Below, piece by piece: positions 1 to 12,279 of a stretch of 64,000 bases of DNA. The stretch is from Puniceicoccaceae bacterium (GTDB lineage: Bacteria; Verrucomicrobiota; Verrucomicrobiia; Opitutales; JAFGAQ01), in NCBI GenBank assembly GCA_028285755.1, contig JANQOQ010000006.1, positions 62,001-126,000 of the forward strand, read 5' to 3'. A program made the translations under genes and the position numbers. Position 1 is the stretch's first letter. Each line of letters starts with the position of its first letter. The notes beneath the pieces are model-generated. The model did no database searches and was not told the origin of the DNA. It saw only the letters and a list, made by a program, of their open reading frames with translations.

Positions 1-1
1 A

Positions 2-3004
<3,003 letters not shown>

Positions 3005-3146
3005 ACTGCTTAGCAGGAAATCAACGCGTCTACTTTAAGTTGAGCTTAAAGCAGGCGCGACTCCCAGCATCTAAAAGCGCACTTGAGTTGGCCTACTGGC
3101 CAATCCGTCTGGTGAGCTGGTCACTACTCGCACTGACTAAAAAACC

Positions 3147-4226
3147 TCATGCCAATGAATCGGGGATAAACACAAACCCGTCCATCAGCTTGTTAGCGGT
3201 TCGGATTACACCGGCTTTATGCAGAAGCCATTGATCGTTCTTTTGTTCGATATCCAGTTCTATATCAATGTGACCAGAGGGGTGCTCCACTCGTACCGGA
3301 TTGCTAGCAAAGTCCTTGGCTTTCAAGCGATTTGCCACGGTGTCGTCTGTGCTAAAAGCTGTAGATATACCGATCGCTCCGGAAACCGCATGTGAAGGGT
3401 GGAGCTGGCTGGGTGTGAAATACTGCGAGCGAATGGCGCCTCCCTCTGTAGGTGGGGAGAGTAAGGCCATCTTAGGCAGAACCGAATCCGCCACATCTCC
3501 GAGCCCCATACCTTCCCCTACTTCCAATCGCATGTTTAGAAGGGTTTGGACGATTTCAGGGTGATTTTCAAAATGATCAGCTTTTTCGGTTCCCTTCAGG
3601 TTGAAATCGCTCGCTTTTGCAAGCATCATAACGGTCCCAATATCGATCAGGCTAACCTCATAGCCCTGAATGGTATCTACTGGACTGCCAGTGGGAAACA
3701 TTTTGCCAGTCTTGGCACCGACCTGATCAAAAAGATTGAGTATAATAGGGGCCGCACTTCCCGGAACTCCGCTGATTTGCGTATCTCCCTCATATTTGAC
3801 AACTCCCGCCGGAGTCCTGACAATCGCCTCAATCTTTGCTCGTGTATTGATGTTGTAGATCATCACCCGTGTTTCTTCTCCCTGAGCTGCGACCAGACCC
3901 CGCTCAATTGCAAAGGGTCCTACACCGGCCATCATGTTGCCACATGGCGGTGAAGTATCTACTATTGCCTGCCCTATGTCGATTTGTGCAAAAAGGTAGT
4001 CCACATCAATTCCGGGTCTGGAAGAGGGTTGGACCATTACTACTTTGCTCGTAACAGTTTGCGCACCTCCCAGGCCATCAATTTGCATCGCATCAGGCGA
4101 ACCCATCACCCGAAGTAGTAATCGGTTGCGCGCATCTTCGTTTTCGGGCAAGTCGCGCATATCGAAAAACGGGCCTTTGGAAGTACCGCCACGCATTAAC
4201 ATACAGGGGATTTTCTGGTAGGGCAT
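3147..4226 (-). CDS. PrpF-family isomerase (4-oxalomesaconate tautomerase / 2-methylaconitate isomerase type)
   Basis: The 359-residue protein has the PrpF/GalD signature: MRGGTSKG near residues 11-18, MGSPDAMQIDGLGG about 41-54, and the cysteine motif PPCGNM about 94-99. PrpF proteins have a diaminopimelate-epimerase-like fold and move a double bond or change cis/trans geometry in small unsaturated di- and tricarboxylates such as 2-methylaconitate and 4-oxalomesaconate. No signal peptide is seen, so it should be cytoplasmic. It is the last gene of a minus-strand operon and starts 5 bases after the TctA-TctB permease gene, so its substrate is probably the carboxylate brought in by that transporter. 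No gallate dioxygenase or methylcitrate gene is present in the window to settle which substrate. Family confident, substrate unknown. Confidence 0.88.
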   Translation of the reverse strand: MPYQKIPCMLMRGGTSKGPFFDMRDLPENEDARNRLLLRVMGSPDAMQIDGLGGAQTVTSKVVMVQPSSRPGIDVDYLFAQIDIGQAIVDTSPPCGNMMAGVGPFAIERGLVAAQGEETRVMIYNINTRAKIEAIVRTPAGVVKYEGDTQISGVPGSAAPIILNLFDQVGAKTGKMFPTGSPVDTIQGYEVSLIDIGTVMMLAKASDFNLKGTEKADHFENHPEIVQTLLNMRLEVGEGMGLGDVADSVLPKMALLSPPTEGGAIRSQYFTPSQLHPSHAVSGAIGISTAFSTDDTVANRLKAKDFASNPVRVEHPSGHIDIELDIEQKNDQWLLHKAGVIRTANKLMDGFVFIPDSLA

Positions 4227-4231
4227 AGCGA

Positions 4232-6184
4232 CTAAAAGAAGTTAAGGTTAAATAGGTAACCCTCGGGCATATATAGGTTTAGAAAATAATTAAAAAGAAG
4301 CAAGACTCCCACTGCTACACCTGTAAGCGTAAGCGTTTGCAATATGCTGGTTTTTGCACGTAAAGCCAGGAACGCGACAAAAAACAACAAGGTTGCGATC
4401 AGAAAACCAAACAATTGCGAGGCCAGATAGTAGATGCCTATCCATATCACTACACTATACACAGATCCACCAGGGCTCTCATCCAATTGCTCACTGTCAA
4501 ACACCACGCCTTGATCTGGGTCCCGCTTGAGTAAAAAGTAAAATACCCAGAGCCCTGCGGGAACCATCGCACCGGCGATTATCAACGGAAAGATTCCTCC
4601 CAGAAACGATTGTTTGAGACTATCAAAAATACTCACCAGAGCAATCACAATCAGCAAAACCATAAACATCAATTGGGGCCTGAAGCGATAGTTTGCCTTG
4701 AGTTTTTTTCCGCTGTGCTCGGAATTTTCGTCGACCGCTCCCTTGCGACTGTAATACATCGATACAAGTGAAATCAGAATGATGATCACAACACCCGGAC
4801 GCAAAAACATTTCCCAACCATAAAATTGAACCGCCATATTTAGGTAGGATTCCGCCTGCTGGGACAACACAAAGCCGATCAGGAAAGCAGGGCGTGACCA
4901 CCCGAAACGCTTCATATAAATGCCTATCAGTCCGAATATCAAAAGCACCCATAAATCCATCATATCCCGGGTGGCTTGATATGCAGCAAAGCTGATCACC
5001 ATAATCATGAATGGAGTCAACAGATTAAAGCGGATGGAGGTCAGTTGAGCCATGGGCTTGGCCAGCAAGATAGCAAGGCCCGCTCCGAGAATGTTGGCAA
5101 TCGCAAGCGACCAAATGATCGTGTAGGTAAGATTTATATCGCTTGTCACCATCGAAGGGCCGGCCTCAATACCGATCAAAACCATCCCTCCAAGGAAAAC
5201 CGCCATCGAACCGGATCCCGGAATACCAAAGAGTAGGGTAGGCACCAAAGCCCCGCCTTCCTTGGCGTTGTTCGCAGACTCGGGCGCGATCACGCCCCGG
5301 ATATCCCCTTTGCCAAAATTCGATTTATCCCGGGTGCTTTGTACGCCGTGCCCGTAAGCGATCCAGTCCACTACACTGCCTCCCATACCGGGGATTGCCC
5401 CTATCAGTGTACCGAGTCCTGAGCAACGGAGTGCAAGCCATTTATGTTGCAGAAGGTCTTTCAGGCCACGATACAGGCCTTTCCCAAGCTCCGCTTTTTG
5501 GGAGATGCTGCTGCCCTTACGAGACAGATCGCTGATTTCTGGTAGTGCGAAAATGGCAAGTGCAATAACCACTAGGGGCAAGCCATCAAACAGGTAATCA
5601 ACCCCATAAACCATACGAAACTCTCCGGTAGCAGGCGCCGCACCAATGCAGCCTACAATTAGCCCAAATCCACATGAAAGCATGCCTTTGACCAGGCTCT
5701 TACCGGATAATGCTCCGACCATGGATAAGCCAAAAATAGCCAGCATAAATAGTTCCGCAGAACCAAATACCAGAATTACAGGCCTGGCGATCTGGACAAA
5801 AAAGGTCAGGATTATCGCACCCAATATACCTCCGAAAAGGGACGCTGAGAAAGCAGCACCGAGTGCCCGGGAGGCTTGCCCTTGCTTCGCTAATGGAAAA
5901 CCATCGAGCACGGTTGCCTGGCTTGAACTGGAACCCGGTATACCCATAAGAATTGAGGTAAAAGTGGCGGAGGTTGGAATCACCGCAACCAAACCCACGA
6001 GTGTGGCCAGTGCAGACTCTTCATCCATTCCATACAAAAAGGGTAACAACAAAGAAAGGCCGGCTATACCTCCTAAACCCGGAAAAACACCAATAATCAA
6101 CCCCAGAACCACCCCCAGCATTAGGTAAATCAAGTGCTCAGGCGTCAGCAGGCTGCTTAAGGATTGTAAGACTATCTCCAACAT
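4232..6184 (-). CDS. Tripartite tricarboxylate transporter permease, TctA fused to TctB
   Basis: Inner-membrane permease of a tripartite tricarboxylate transporter (TTT). Residues about 1-490 are the large TctA subunit: a multi-spanning protein with the early G-x-F-P-G-L-G-G motif, A-T-F-T-S-I-L-M-G-I-P-G, and a second inverted-repeat copy around A-I-P-G-M-G-G-S-V. After a charged linker (about 490-510) come roughly four more hydrophobic segments (about 510-650) that resemble the small TctB subunit, which is normally a separate protein of about 150 residues. The fused form explains why no separate tctB gene is found. It lies 7 bases after the TctC lipoprotein gene. TTT systems bring in carboxylates using the proton or sodium gradient. 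The TctA part is certain; the TctB assignment rests on position and hydrophobic pattern. Confidence 0.9.
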   Translation of the reverse strand: MLEIVLQSLSSLLTPEHLIYLMLGVVLGLIIGVFPGLGGIAGLSLLLPFLYGMDEESALATLVGLVAVIPTSATFTSILMGIPGSSSSQATVLDGFPLAKQGQASRALGAAFSASLFGGILGAIILTFFVQIARPVILVFGSAELFMLAIFGLSMVGALSGKSLVKGMLSCGFGLIVGCIGAAPATGEFRMVYGVDYLFDGLPLVVIALAIFALPEISDLSRKGSSISQKAELGKGLYRGLKDLLQHKWLALRCSGLGTLIGAIPGMGGSVVDWIAYGHGVQSTRDKSNFGKGDIRGVIAPESANNAKEGGALVPTLLFGIPGSGSMAVFLGGMVLIGIEAGPSMVTSDINLTYTIIWSLAIANILGAGLAILLAKPMAQLTSIRFNLLTPFMIMVISFAAYQATRDMMDLWVLLIFGLIGIYMKRFGWSRPAFLIGFVLSQQAESYLNMAVQFYGWEMFLRPGVVIIILISLVSMYYSRKGAVDENSEHSGKKLKANYRFRPQLMFMVLLIVIALVSIFDSLKQSFLGGIFPLIIAGAMVPAGLWVFYFLLKRDPDQGVVFDSEQLDESPGGSVYSVVIWIGIYYLASQLFGFLIATLLFFVAFLALRAKTSILQTLTLTGVAVGVLLLFNYFLNLYMPEGYLFNLNFF

Positions 6185-6191
6185 GGCTAAT

Positions 6192-7349
6192 CTAAGGAAT
6201 ATTTAGGTCATATCGCTGCCTCAACCATGTTTTAACCCACTCCTTCTCCTCATGAGATATCTGGGTGGCAAGCTCAAAGAGGATTTCAGCCTGGTCTCCG
6301 ACTTCCTGGGTATACAGCCCGATCGCTCTATCCTTGCGTTCAATGTATTCCGTGTCCTGTCGCATTGCCAGAAATGCCTGCTGATAAGCTTCAACAATAG
6401 CTTCAGGGGTTTCCTGTGGAACCACCAGCAACTTCATTCCGCCGAAGCCCGCAGACATCAGCGCAAACCAGGCGTCCCACTCGATACCTTCCGTGGGTTT
6501 ACCGGTGAGCTGCTCATAGACTTCACCAAAGTGTGGTAAATCCGGGAAGCTCGGGTCGCGCACTAATTTGCGATTCTCATCCAACACCCCCCAACTCCAT
6601 AAAGGAATAGCCGACCCTTCCTCCACCAGCGGCAGTACATTGCGCAGATACCCGGCAGAAGTTTGATAATCTATGAGCACCTCACCACGCTCAAACGCGA
6701 GCCTTCCCGCGCTGCGACCCCGGAACCCGAAAACAGTCTTCACATCGAGCCCGAGTAAATCAAAAGCAAGCATCGGAACAATGTCCAGCGAAGTAGGTCC
6801 CTGACTCGCATACATCAGGCGGTGCTTCTCGTCGATGTTCTTGAGATCTGCAATTGAGCTCACATCCAGCTCTGGAGAGCAATACACGACTCCCCCGTTG
6901 GGGTAAGCGGCAATCACCTTCCAGTCCTGATAGGTATACTTGACTCGGGGATCATCCAGCAGATAAGGCAATTGTGTTGAACCCGAGGTTCCAAGTATCA
7001 TCAGACCATCGGGGCTTGCACGTTGGCTATATAGGTTTGCCCCTTTGATGGAGCCACCCCCAGGAATATTCCGAACGACCACTACCGGGTTACCGGGTAA
7101 ATACCGGGTGAGGAAAGTAGCATTAAAGCGTGCCCAGGTATCGCTGCCGCCTCCTTCTTTATACGGGATTATATACTCAATCGTCCTGCCAGCGAATAAT
7201 TCTTCACCTCCGTTGGTTAGTAGAGCTCCAGAGGATTGTCTGCAGCCAATTAGCAGAACTGCCAGAAGACTTATTGCAACAGTTGATAGTAAAAGCGATT
7301 TGCTACCGCTACTAGATAGCCGAGCCCACATATACTTAAAAAACATCAA
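6192..7349 (-). CDS. TctC/BugT-family solute-binding lipoprotein
   Basis: Periplasmic substrate-binding component of the TTT transporter encoded next to it. The N-terminus has a positively charged stretch, a hydrophobic core and a lipobox ending L-I-G-C at about residues 34-37, so the mature protein is probably a membrane-anchored lipoprotein. The mature part shows TctC family features: TIEYIIPYKEGGGSDTWAR, the V-V-R-N-I-P-G-G-G-S loop and the P-D-G-L segment. The start overlaps the stop of the upstream sulfatase gene by 4 bases (ATGA), and the permease follows after 7 bases, so translation is likely coupled. TctC proteins bind carboxylates; the ligand cannot be read from the sequence. Confidence 0.9.
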   Translation of the reverse strand: MMFFKYMWARLSSSGSKSLLLSTVAISLLAVLLIGCRQSSGALLTNGGEELFAGRTIEYIIPYKEGGGSDTWARFNATFLTRYLPGNPVVVVRNIPGGGSIKGANLYSQRASPDGLMILGTSGSTQLPYLLDDPRVKYTYQDWKVIAAYPNGGVVYCSPELDVSSIADLKNIDEKHRLMYASQGPTSLDIVPMLAFDLLGLDVKTVFGFRGRSAGRLAFERGEVLIDYQTSAGYLRNVLPLVEEGSAIPLWSWGVLDENRKLVRDPSFPDLPHFGEVYEQLTGKPTEGIEWDAWFALMSAGFGGMKLLVVPQETPEAIVEAYQQAFLAMRQDTEYIERKDRAIGLYTQEVGDQAEILFELATQISHEEKEWVKTWLRQRYDLNIP

Positions 7350-8710
7350 GGCTGCCAGGTGCCGAGGCCGTCATAGAAAGGGGGTTTCATTTGGGCTTTC
7401 CAAGTCTCAAGCTCAGCCTCCAGAGCGTCGGTTTTTTGGCGTTTCTGACTACTCAAGTCATGAGTCTCTCCCAGGTCATTGTTAAGATTGTAGAGAGCCC
7501 TTGTCCCATCTTCAGGCATAATGACCAGTTTATCTCCGCCTGAAGTCAAAATGGCACTACGATCTCGGTCATACATGTGCCAATAGAGGCGTTCATGAGG
7601 TGGATCATTGCGTTCGCCATTAATGTATGGAATGAGGTTAACTCCATCCAAAGGTCGGGTCGGATCAATGTTCACTCCTGCCAGATCAGCAATCGTACCC
7701 AAGATATCCAGGGCGCTTATCGGATAATTGTAGTCTACACCTGCAGGCACCGCTCCCTTCCAACGTAGCGCAAAAGGCACACGTACGCCTCCTTCAAATA
7801 CCTGACCTTTGAACGACCTGAAGGGTGCATTATTGGCAGCATTGATGCGGTAGGCAGCGCCCCCGTTGTCAGATAGAAAAAACACCAACGTTTTTTCAGA
7901 AAGATTAAGCGCATCCAGTGTGTCCAGCAGCATACCGACACCATCATCCACAGAACTCACCATGGCAGCATAAGTTCTCCGGTGTTCATCCTCAATATGA
8001 GCAAAGCGCTTAAGATACTTCTCACTGGCCTGCATGGGGGTATGGGGCGCGTTGTAAGCGAGATAGAGAAAAAAGGGCTTACGCTGATTACGCTGTACAA
8101 ACTTAACCGCCTCCTTGGATAACTCATCAGTCAGATATTCATCAATTTCGACGCGCTTCTCATTGCGCAGCAGTTTGGTATTATACCATCTGCCTGCGCG
8201 ATCTACAGATTCGATATCCGGGTAAGTCAAATTCTCGGGGAAGTAGTCGTGACCACCTGAGAGAAAGCCAAAAAACTCATCAAATCCGCGCTTGTTCGGC
8301 CGAAACCGTGGGTGCGTACCCATATGCCACTTGCCAATAATTCCGCTGTGATAGCCAACTGAGCCGAGAATCTCTGAGATAATCGGTTCTTCAAGCGGTA
8401 GGCCAGCCAAGGGATCGAAGGGGTTAAGCGTTGGGTTCCGTCGGAATCCAAATCGACCTTGATAACGACCCGTCAGTAAACCCGCTCGACTGGGGCCGCA
8501 GACCGGATAGGTGACATAACCACTCGTAAAACGAACACCCTCCTGTGCAATACGATCAATATGTGGGGTTGGAATCTCAGTAGAACCATTGAAGCCTACA
8601 TCGGCATAACCATGATCATCCGTCATGATAATAATCAGATTGGGCTTCTCAGCGCCCAGCAGATATACCGTTTGAGCTAATAACAGAAATACAGGCAGCA
8701 GTATTTTCAT
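7346..8710 (-). CDS. Secreted type I sulfatase (Cys-type, S1 family)
   Basis: Alkaline-phosphatase-fold sulfatase that removes sulfate esters from glycans. A signal peptide covers residues 1-20. The metal-binding start is I-M-T-D-D-H-G. The maturation motif is C71-G-P-S-R, where the cysteine is converted to formylglycine by an FGE enzyme that is not in this window. Further motifs are GKWHMG, the NAPHTP histidine and the SDNGG aspartate/asparagine pair, so all core catalytic positions are present. The 454-residue length is normal. It is third in an operon after GH36 and GH28 (5-base gap) and overlaps tctC by 4 bases. The sulfated sugar is unknown; the operon suggests a galactose- or uronate-containing chain. 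Confidence 0.95.
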   Translation of the reverse strand: MKILLPVFLLLAQTVYLLGAEKPNLIIIMTDDHGYADVGFNGSTEIPTPHIDRIAQEGVRFTSGYVTYPVCGPSRAGLLTGRYQGRFGFRRNPTLNPFDPLAGLPLEEPIISEILGSVGYHSGIIGKWHMGTHPRFRPNKRGFDEFFGFLSGGHDYFPENLTYPDIESVDRAGRWYNTKLLRNEKRVEIDEYLTDELSKEAVKFVQRNQRKPFFLYLAYNAPHTPMQASEKYLKRFAHIEDEHRRTYAAMVSSVDDGVGMLLDTLDALNLSEKTLVFFLSDNGGAAYRINAANNAPFRSFKGQVFEGGVRVPFALRWKGAVPAGVDYNYPISALDILGTIADLAGVNIDPTRPLDGVNLIPYINGERNDPPHERLYWHMYDRDRSAILTSGGDKLVIMPEDGTRALYNLNNDLGETHDLSSQKRQKTDALEAELETWKAQMKPPFYDGLGTWQP

Positions 8711-8715
8711 AGAGC

Positions 8716-10296
8716 TTATTGTAGGTTGTTGAATAGAATTACTTCACTGTCCATGGCACCGTCGGAAACTGCAAAGGGTGAATTAACACTCATAAAGTCA
8801 TTATCGCGCAGGACAATCTTTTCTGTCAAATCCCCTTCGATGGAAAAAAGCGTATCGACATCTACTATGCTATGATAATCCATGAAACGGACGTTTCGAT
8901 TGTTGATCAGACGAAAGGGCGGGCGGCCATCGCTGGGTAAGTCTGCCTGGATATTTTGCAACGTAGAGTCCAGCACATCATCAAATACGATAGCTGGCCT
9001 TAGATCCGGGTTGCGGAGCATTAATCGCATGTTTTCGAAATGAATGTTCTTGGCATGGCGAACATAGAATCCATGTGCGGGCAAGCTATCCCCATACATA
9101 CGATTTTCCGGGTAACCATCAATGTTTTGAGGCACCACACGATCGGCATGTTCGGCGGTGCCGGTGCCTTTAGTGTTAAAAATAACATCCCGGATCGTCA
9201 CGTTTTCCACATAGTGCCCGGGTATTCCGGTAATGGAACTGGTGATGCGGCTGACATCTGAGGCTACAATGTTGCTGATGATCACATTCTTAAGCGTGCC
9301 GACTTGATCTAACCCAGCTTCGTTGCGATCTCCAAGGCGTATGAATATGGGGGTTTGCACGCCGGTCATGGTGAGGTTGGATATCACGACCTGATCCATA
9401 AAGCCGCCGTCTACAACTTCAAGCGCTATACCTGATATGCCGTTCGGCTCTTCAGTTATACCCTCCATACGCGTATGCCAGGGGCGTGATATATGCTCTT
9501 TATCAGGAGCGGTTAGCACGCAATTGGTAATGGTTATATTGCGAAAGCCATAAGCGCTCCAAGTGCCGAATTTGATGAAGTTGCAAGTGCTCGCTATGCG
9601 GCAGTTACTAATCGTCACATTCTCTACGATGGTGCCTTCGTTCCAGCTTTTGAAACAAATTGCGTCATCTCCGCAGTCGATAATCGAGTTGGTAATAACC
9701 ACGTTGCTGGCATCAATATCGATGCCGTCATTATTGGTATTGGCGTGCGAATAGAGATTGATGTTATCAATGGTTATCCACTCTGACCTTTTAAGGCGGA
9801 TCACCCAGGTAGCTGCGTCCCTTAATTTAATGCCGGTTATACGCACATGCCTGGATTCTTCCACAAAGATCTGGTGAGGGCGGGGGAGCTTTACCTCGCG
9901 ACCGCGGTTATTGAAGTTGTCGTGCCAACCCTGCCCATTGATCGTACCGCCCCCACTTACACTCACATTTTCAGCCTGATAAATGTATAGGATGGCTGTT
10001 TTCTCATAGTCTTCAGGATTATTCGTACTCCCTAATAGCACCGCATTGTGCTCCAGGTGAAAGTCGACATTGTCACGCAGCCAAATGGTGCCTGTTAGAT
10101 AGGTTCCTGCCGGTACAATTACTTGCCCACCTCCCGATTCCGCACATGCATCGACTGCGCGTTGAAACGCTTCGGTATTCAATGTTTTACCATCCCCAAC
10201 CACACCAAAATCCGTCACCACAACGGTCTTCGCGCTAAGCGGGGAAAGCAAAAGAAAGAAAACGATACAAAGGCAGTAGAGTATGCGATAAGTCAT
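8716..10296 (-). CDS. Secreted GH28-family glycoside hydrolase (polygalacturonase-like)
   Basis: Right-handed parallel beta-helix enzyme of GH28, whose members cut galacturonic-acid-containing chains by inversion. The signal peptide is about residues 1-22. The N-terminus has D-F-G-V-V-G-D-G-K-T followed by a run of parallel-helix repeats. Catalytic aspartates lie in NNDGIDID (about residues 188-195) and CGDDAICFKS (about 208-217). The usual GHG histidine segment reads ASTCNFIKFGT here, a divergence seen in GH28 relatives outside classical endo-polygalacturonases, so substrate choice may differ. It sits 3 bases after the GH36 gene and 5 before the sulfatase gene. Fold and family are confident; activity on galacturonate rather than another residue is inferred. 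Confidence 0.88.
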   Translation of the reverse strand: MTYRILYCLCIVFFLLLSPLSAKTVVVTDFGVVGDGKTLNTEAFQRAVDACAESGGGQVIVPAGTYLTGTIWLRDNVDFHLEHNAVLLGSTNNPEDYEKTAILYIYQAENVSVSGGGTINGQGWHDNFNNRGREVKLPRPHQIFVEESRHVRITGIKLRDAATWVIRLKRSEWITIDNINLYSHANTNNDGIDIDASNVVITNSIIDCGDDAICFKSWNEGTIVENVTISNCRIASTCNFIKFGTWSAYGFRNITITNCVLTAPDKEHISRPWHTRMEGITEEPNGISGIALEVVDGGFMDQVVISNLTMTGVQTPIFIRLGDRNEAGLDQVGTLKNVIISNIVASDVSRITSSITGIPGHYVENVTIRDVIFNTKGTGTAEHADRVVPQNIDGYPENRMYGDSLPAHGFYVRHAKNIHFENMRLMLRNPDLRPAIVFDDVLDSTLQNIQADLPSDGRPPFRLINNRNVRFMDYHSIVDVDTLFSIEGDLTEKIVLRDNDFMSVNSPFAVSDGAMDSEVILFNNLQ

Positions 10297-10299
10297 AGT

Positions 10300-12135
10300 T
10301 TAGTGAAGTGTTAGTGATTTTCGTAAGGTTTCAAAATGCTCAGGACCTTCATAGCGATAGAGGTAAGATTTATAAGGTTCCAGCGTGATTTCGAATACTC
10401 CGTTATTTGCCCGGGCGGATTTTTCAGTGGTAAATTCCTCCAGTGCAGCAGGCTGAGAAAATCCGGATACACGCATAGCCCGCTCCTCATTGCTCCAATT
10501 GAAAACACCCAGTACAATCTCGCCCGCTTCATTATTCGCCAGGTAAAGTCGCGGCGCATCATTATTCGCACGGTAGCGATCCCAAAAATCGATCGGAACA
10601 TATTGGGTAAGCCATGGGCTTTCAAATGCACGCTTAAACAAGGCACGCTTAGGGGGAGTAAGCGTCGGCAACTTATCACTGTTGATCCGGGCGCTCCCTG
10701 TGATAACCACAAAATTACTCCACAGCTCTGTTTGATTATAATTCAAAGTGGAATGTTTTCCGGGAGAAAGGGATATGCTGTCATCCTCATCCTCTGAGGA
10801 ACGTATTATGTGGTAATCTGCGTCGTTCTGATACAAACGATTATGTGTAAACCAACTGCTGGCATTCTGAGCAGCCCGCTGGGTGATTTCAAGATACTGG
10901 GGTTTAATGTCCTTTGACGTTCTGCAGCCATCTACATAGCCGGTAACCGCTCCAAACAAGGCATTGCAGCCAAGGAAATAAGTGTCTTCCATCGCCTCGC
11001 GCATGACTTGAAGTCCCATATGGAAGCGTTCCAGGCGGGTGACCGGCAGGTGAGATTTTCCCTCAGGCAGCATGCCTTGAGTCATAAAATCTACTTTAAA
11101 GTAATCCACTCCCCATTGCTCCCGCGCATGCGTGATCACATTGCGGATGTACTCCCGCGTCCCAGGGTGGGAATAATCAAAATACACAATTTCGCTGTCG
11201 GGATGATCTGCAGGAATCACAAAGTAATCCGGATGCGCTTTAAAAATTTCCGAATTCCGGGTTGCCCGAAACCCGTCAAAATGCATTCCCCGTATAAAAC
11301 CAGCCTCATGGATGGAGTCCATGACCTCCTGCATTGGAGGAAAGCGCTCATTCGTCGTAAAATAGTCCCCCCGTTCTATCCACCAACTCCCATCGATCTG
11401 TATTAGACGCAGCGGATTTTCCAGAAACTCATTAAATTCAATCGCCCCGGCTATATTATCGAGGACATCCTCATAAGAGAAGTACTTGGTATAGTAGTCC
11501 CAAGTGCCCCAGCCAGACCACTGCTTGGATGACACACGGGCATTTTGGGCAGATGCCACGATCTCTGCATACCGTATCAGTAAATCCTGCCAGTGATCCC
11601 CATGCAGATAGACAATCGATTCGAAGGGTAATGATTCATCCTTACGAAGTGTGCGATTTTCACCATCTGCCTTTACGTGGATACTCCCGTCCTGGGTATA
11701 TAGCTCGCATAAAAAGATATCCCAGGATGATAAACCGACGAGTCGATAGTCATTGGCTCCTATTTTAAAGAGTAAATACTTAAGGCTCGATTTCAGGGAA
11801 TCCTCTTCGCCTGTTACATAGCGCTGCATGAAAAGGGGATCGGTTACCTCAGAAGCCATAATGTGACTGCCTGTCATATAGGGGATGCCATCGGGTATGG
11901 GCACACCCAGGTCTATGCGACCATGAATACGCTCAATCACAACGGGACGTTTGTCTTCAGATGAAATCTCAGTATGCCATGACCACTCATTCTTCCCCTG
12001 GATTGACTTATAATTAACCTGCGCTTCTACACCCCCCTTTGTCTCAATCTCAACGGAAAGCGTTGGAATATGGGCAAATAGGAGCGATGGACAGGCAGCC
12101 AAGGCAAATATGCAGTAGAAAAAAGAGTGTCCCAT
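10300..12135 (-). CDS. Secreted GH36-type alpha-galactosidase-like hydrolase (clan GH-D)
   Basis: First gene of the minus-strand operon. A signal peptide (about 1-21) is followed by a beta-sandwich N-terminal domain (to about 200) and a TIM barrel. The likely nucleophile is D349 in DYFKVDF and the acid/base D409 in GCRTSKD, matching the K-x-D and R-x-S-x-D motifs of GH27/GH36. A C-terminal beta domain (about 530-611) carries the typical VFNWSNEE and Y-K-S-Y-L-Y-R segments of this clan. GH36 enzymes release terminal alpha-galactose or related sugars; members from marine bacteria can act on other alpha-linked residues. The 611-residue length is shorter than the 700-plus residues of classical GH36. 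The gap to the GH28 gene is 3 bases. Confidence 0.85.
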   Translation of the reverse strand: MGHSFFYCIFALAACPSLLFAHIPTLSVEIETKGGVEAQVNYKSIQGKNEWSWHTEISSEDKRPVVIERIHGRIDLGVPIPDGIPYMTGSHIMASEVTDPLFMQRYVTGEEDSLKSSLKYLLFKIGANDYRLVGLSSWDIFLCELYTQDGSIHVKADGENRTLRKDESLPFESIVYLHGDHWQDLLIRYAEIVASAQNARVSSKQWSGWGTWDYYTKYFSYEDVLDNIAGAIEFNEFLENPLRLIQIDGSWWIERGDYFTTNERFPPMQEVMDSIHEAGFIRGMHFDGFRATRNSEIFKAHPDYFVIPADHPDSEIVYFDYSHPGTREYIRNVITHAREQWGVDYFKVDFMTQGMLPEGKSHLPVTRLERFHMGLQVMREAMEDTYFLGCNALFGAVTGYVDGCRTSKDIKPQYLEITQRAAQNASSWFTHNRLYQNDADYHIIRSSEDEDDSISLSPGKHSTLNYNQTELWSNFVVITGSARINSDKLPTLTPPKRALFKRAFESPWLTQYVPIDFWDRYRANNDAPRLYLANNEAGEIVLGVFNWSNEERAMRVSGFSQPAALEEFTTEKSARANNGVFEITLEPYKSYLYRYEGPEHFETLRKSLTLH

Positions 12136-12279
12136 ACTTTAAATGACGTCATCTGCTGCCTTAACCGTTACCTATTGGTTGTGGATTTCTATTTTTTGAA
12201 ATACCTAAAGATCAGTAAGTGATTTGTTTAGGAGCGACGTCTAGAATAAATAGACTGGGGATGGATACCCTCATTTTTT
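12136..12279. promoter_or_regulatory. Divergent intergenic region with two GACGTC sites
   Basis: This 144-base gap separates the minus-strand GH36 operon from the plus-strand TRAP operon and must hold promoters in both directions. ATGACGTCAT, a perfect 10-base palindrome, lies at 12143-12152, just before the GH36 start. A second GACGTC is at 12236-12241, about 40 bases before the TRAP gene, next to a short inverted repeat (GTCTA at 12239-12243, TAGAC at 12251-12255). A shared regulator binding both copies is possible. No regulator gene adjoins them. Confidence 0.4.

Noticed and set aside
3088-3103. TTGGCC-TACT-GGCCAA hairpin between the convergent GH2 and prpF genes.
   Set aside because: The 6-base stem is perfect but has no T-run on either side, so it is not called as a terminator.
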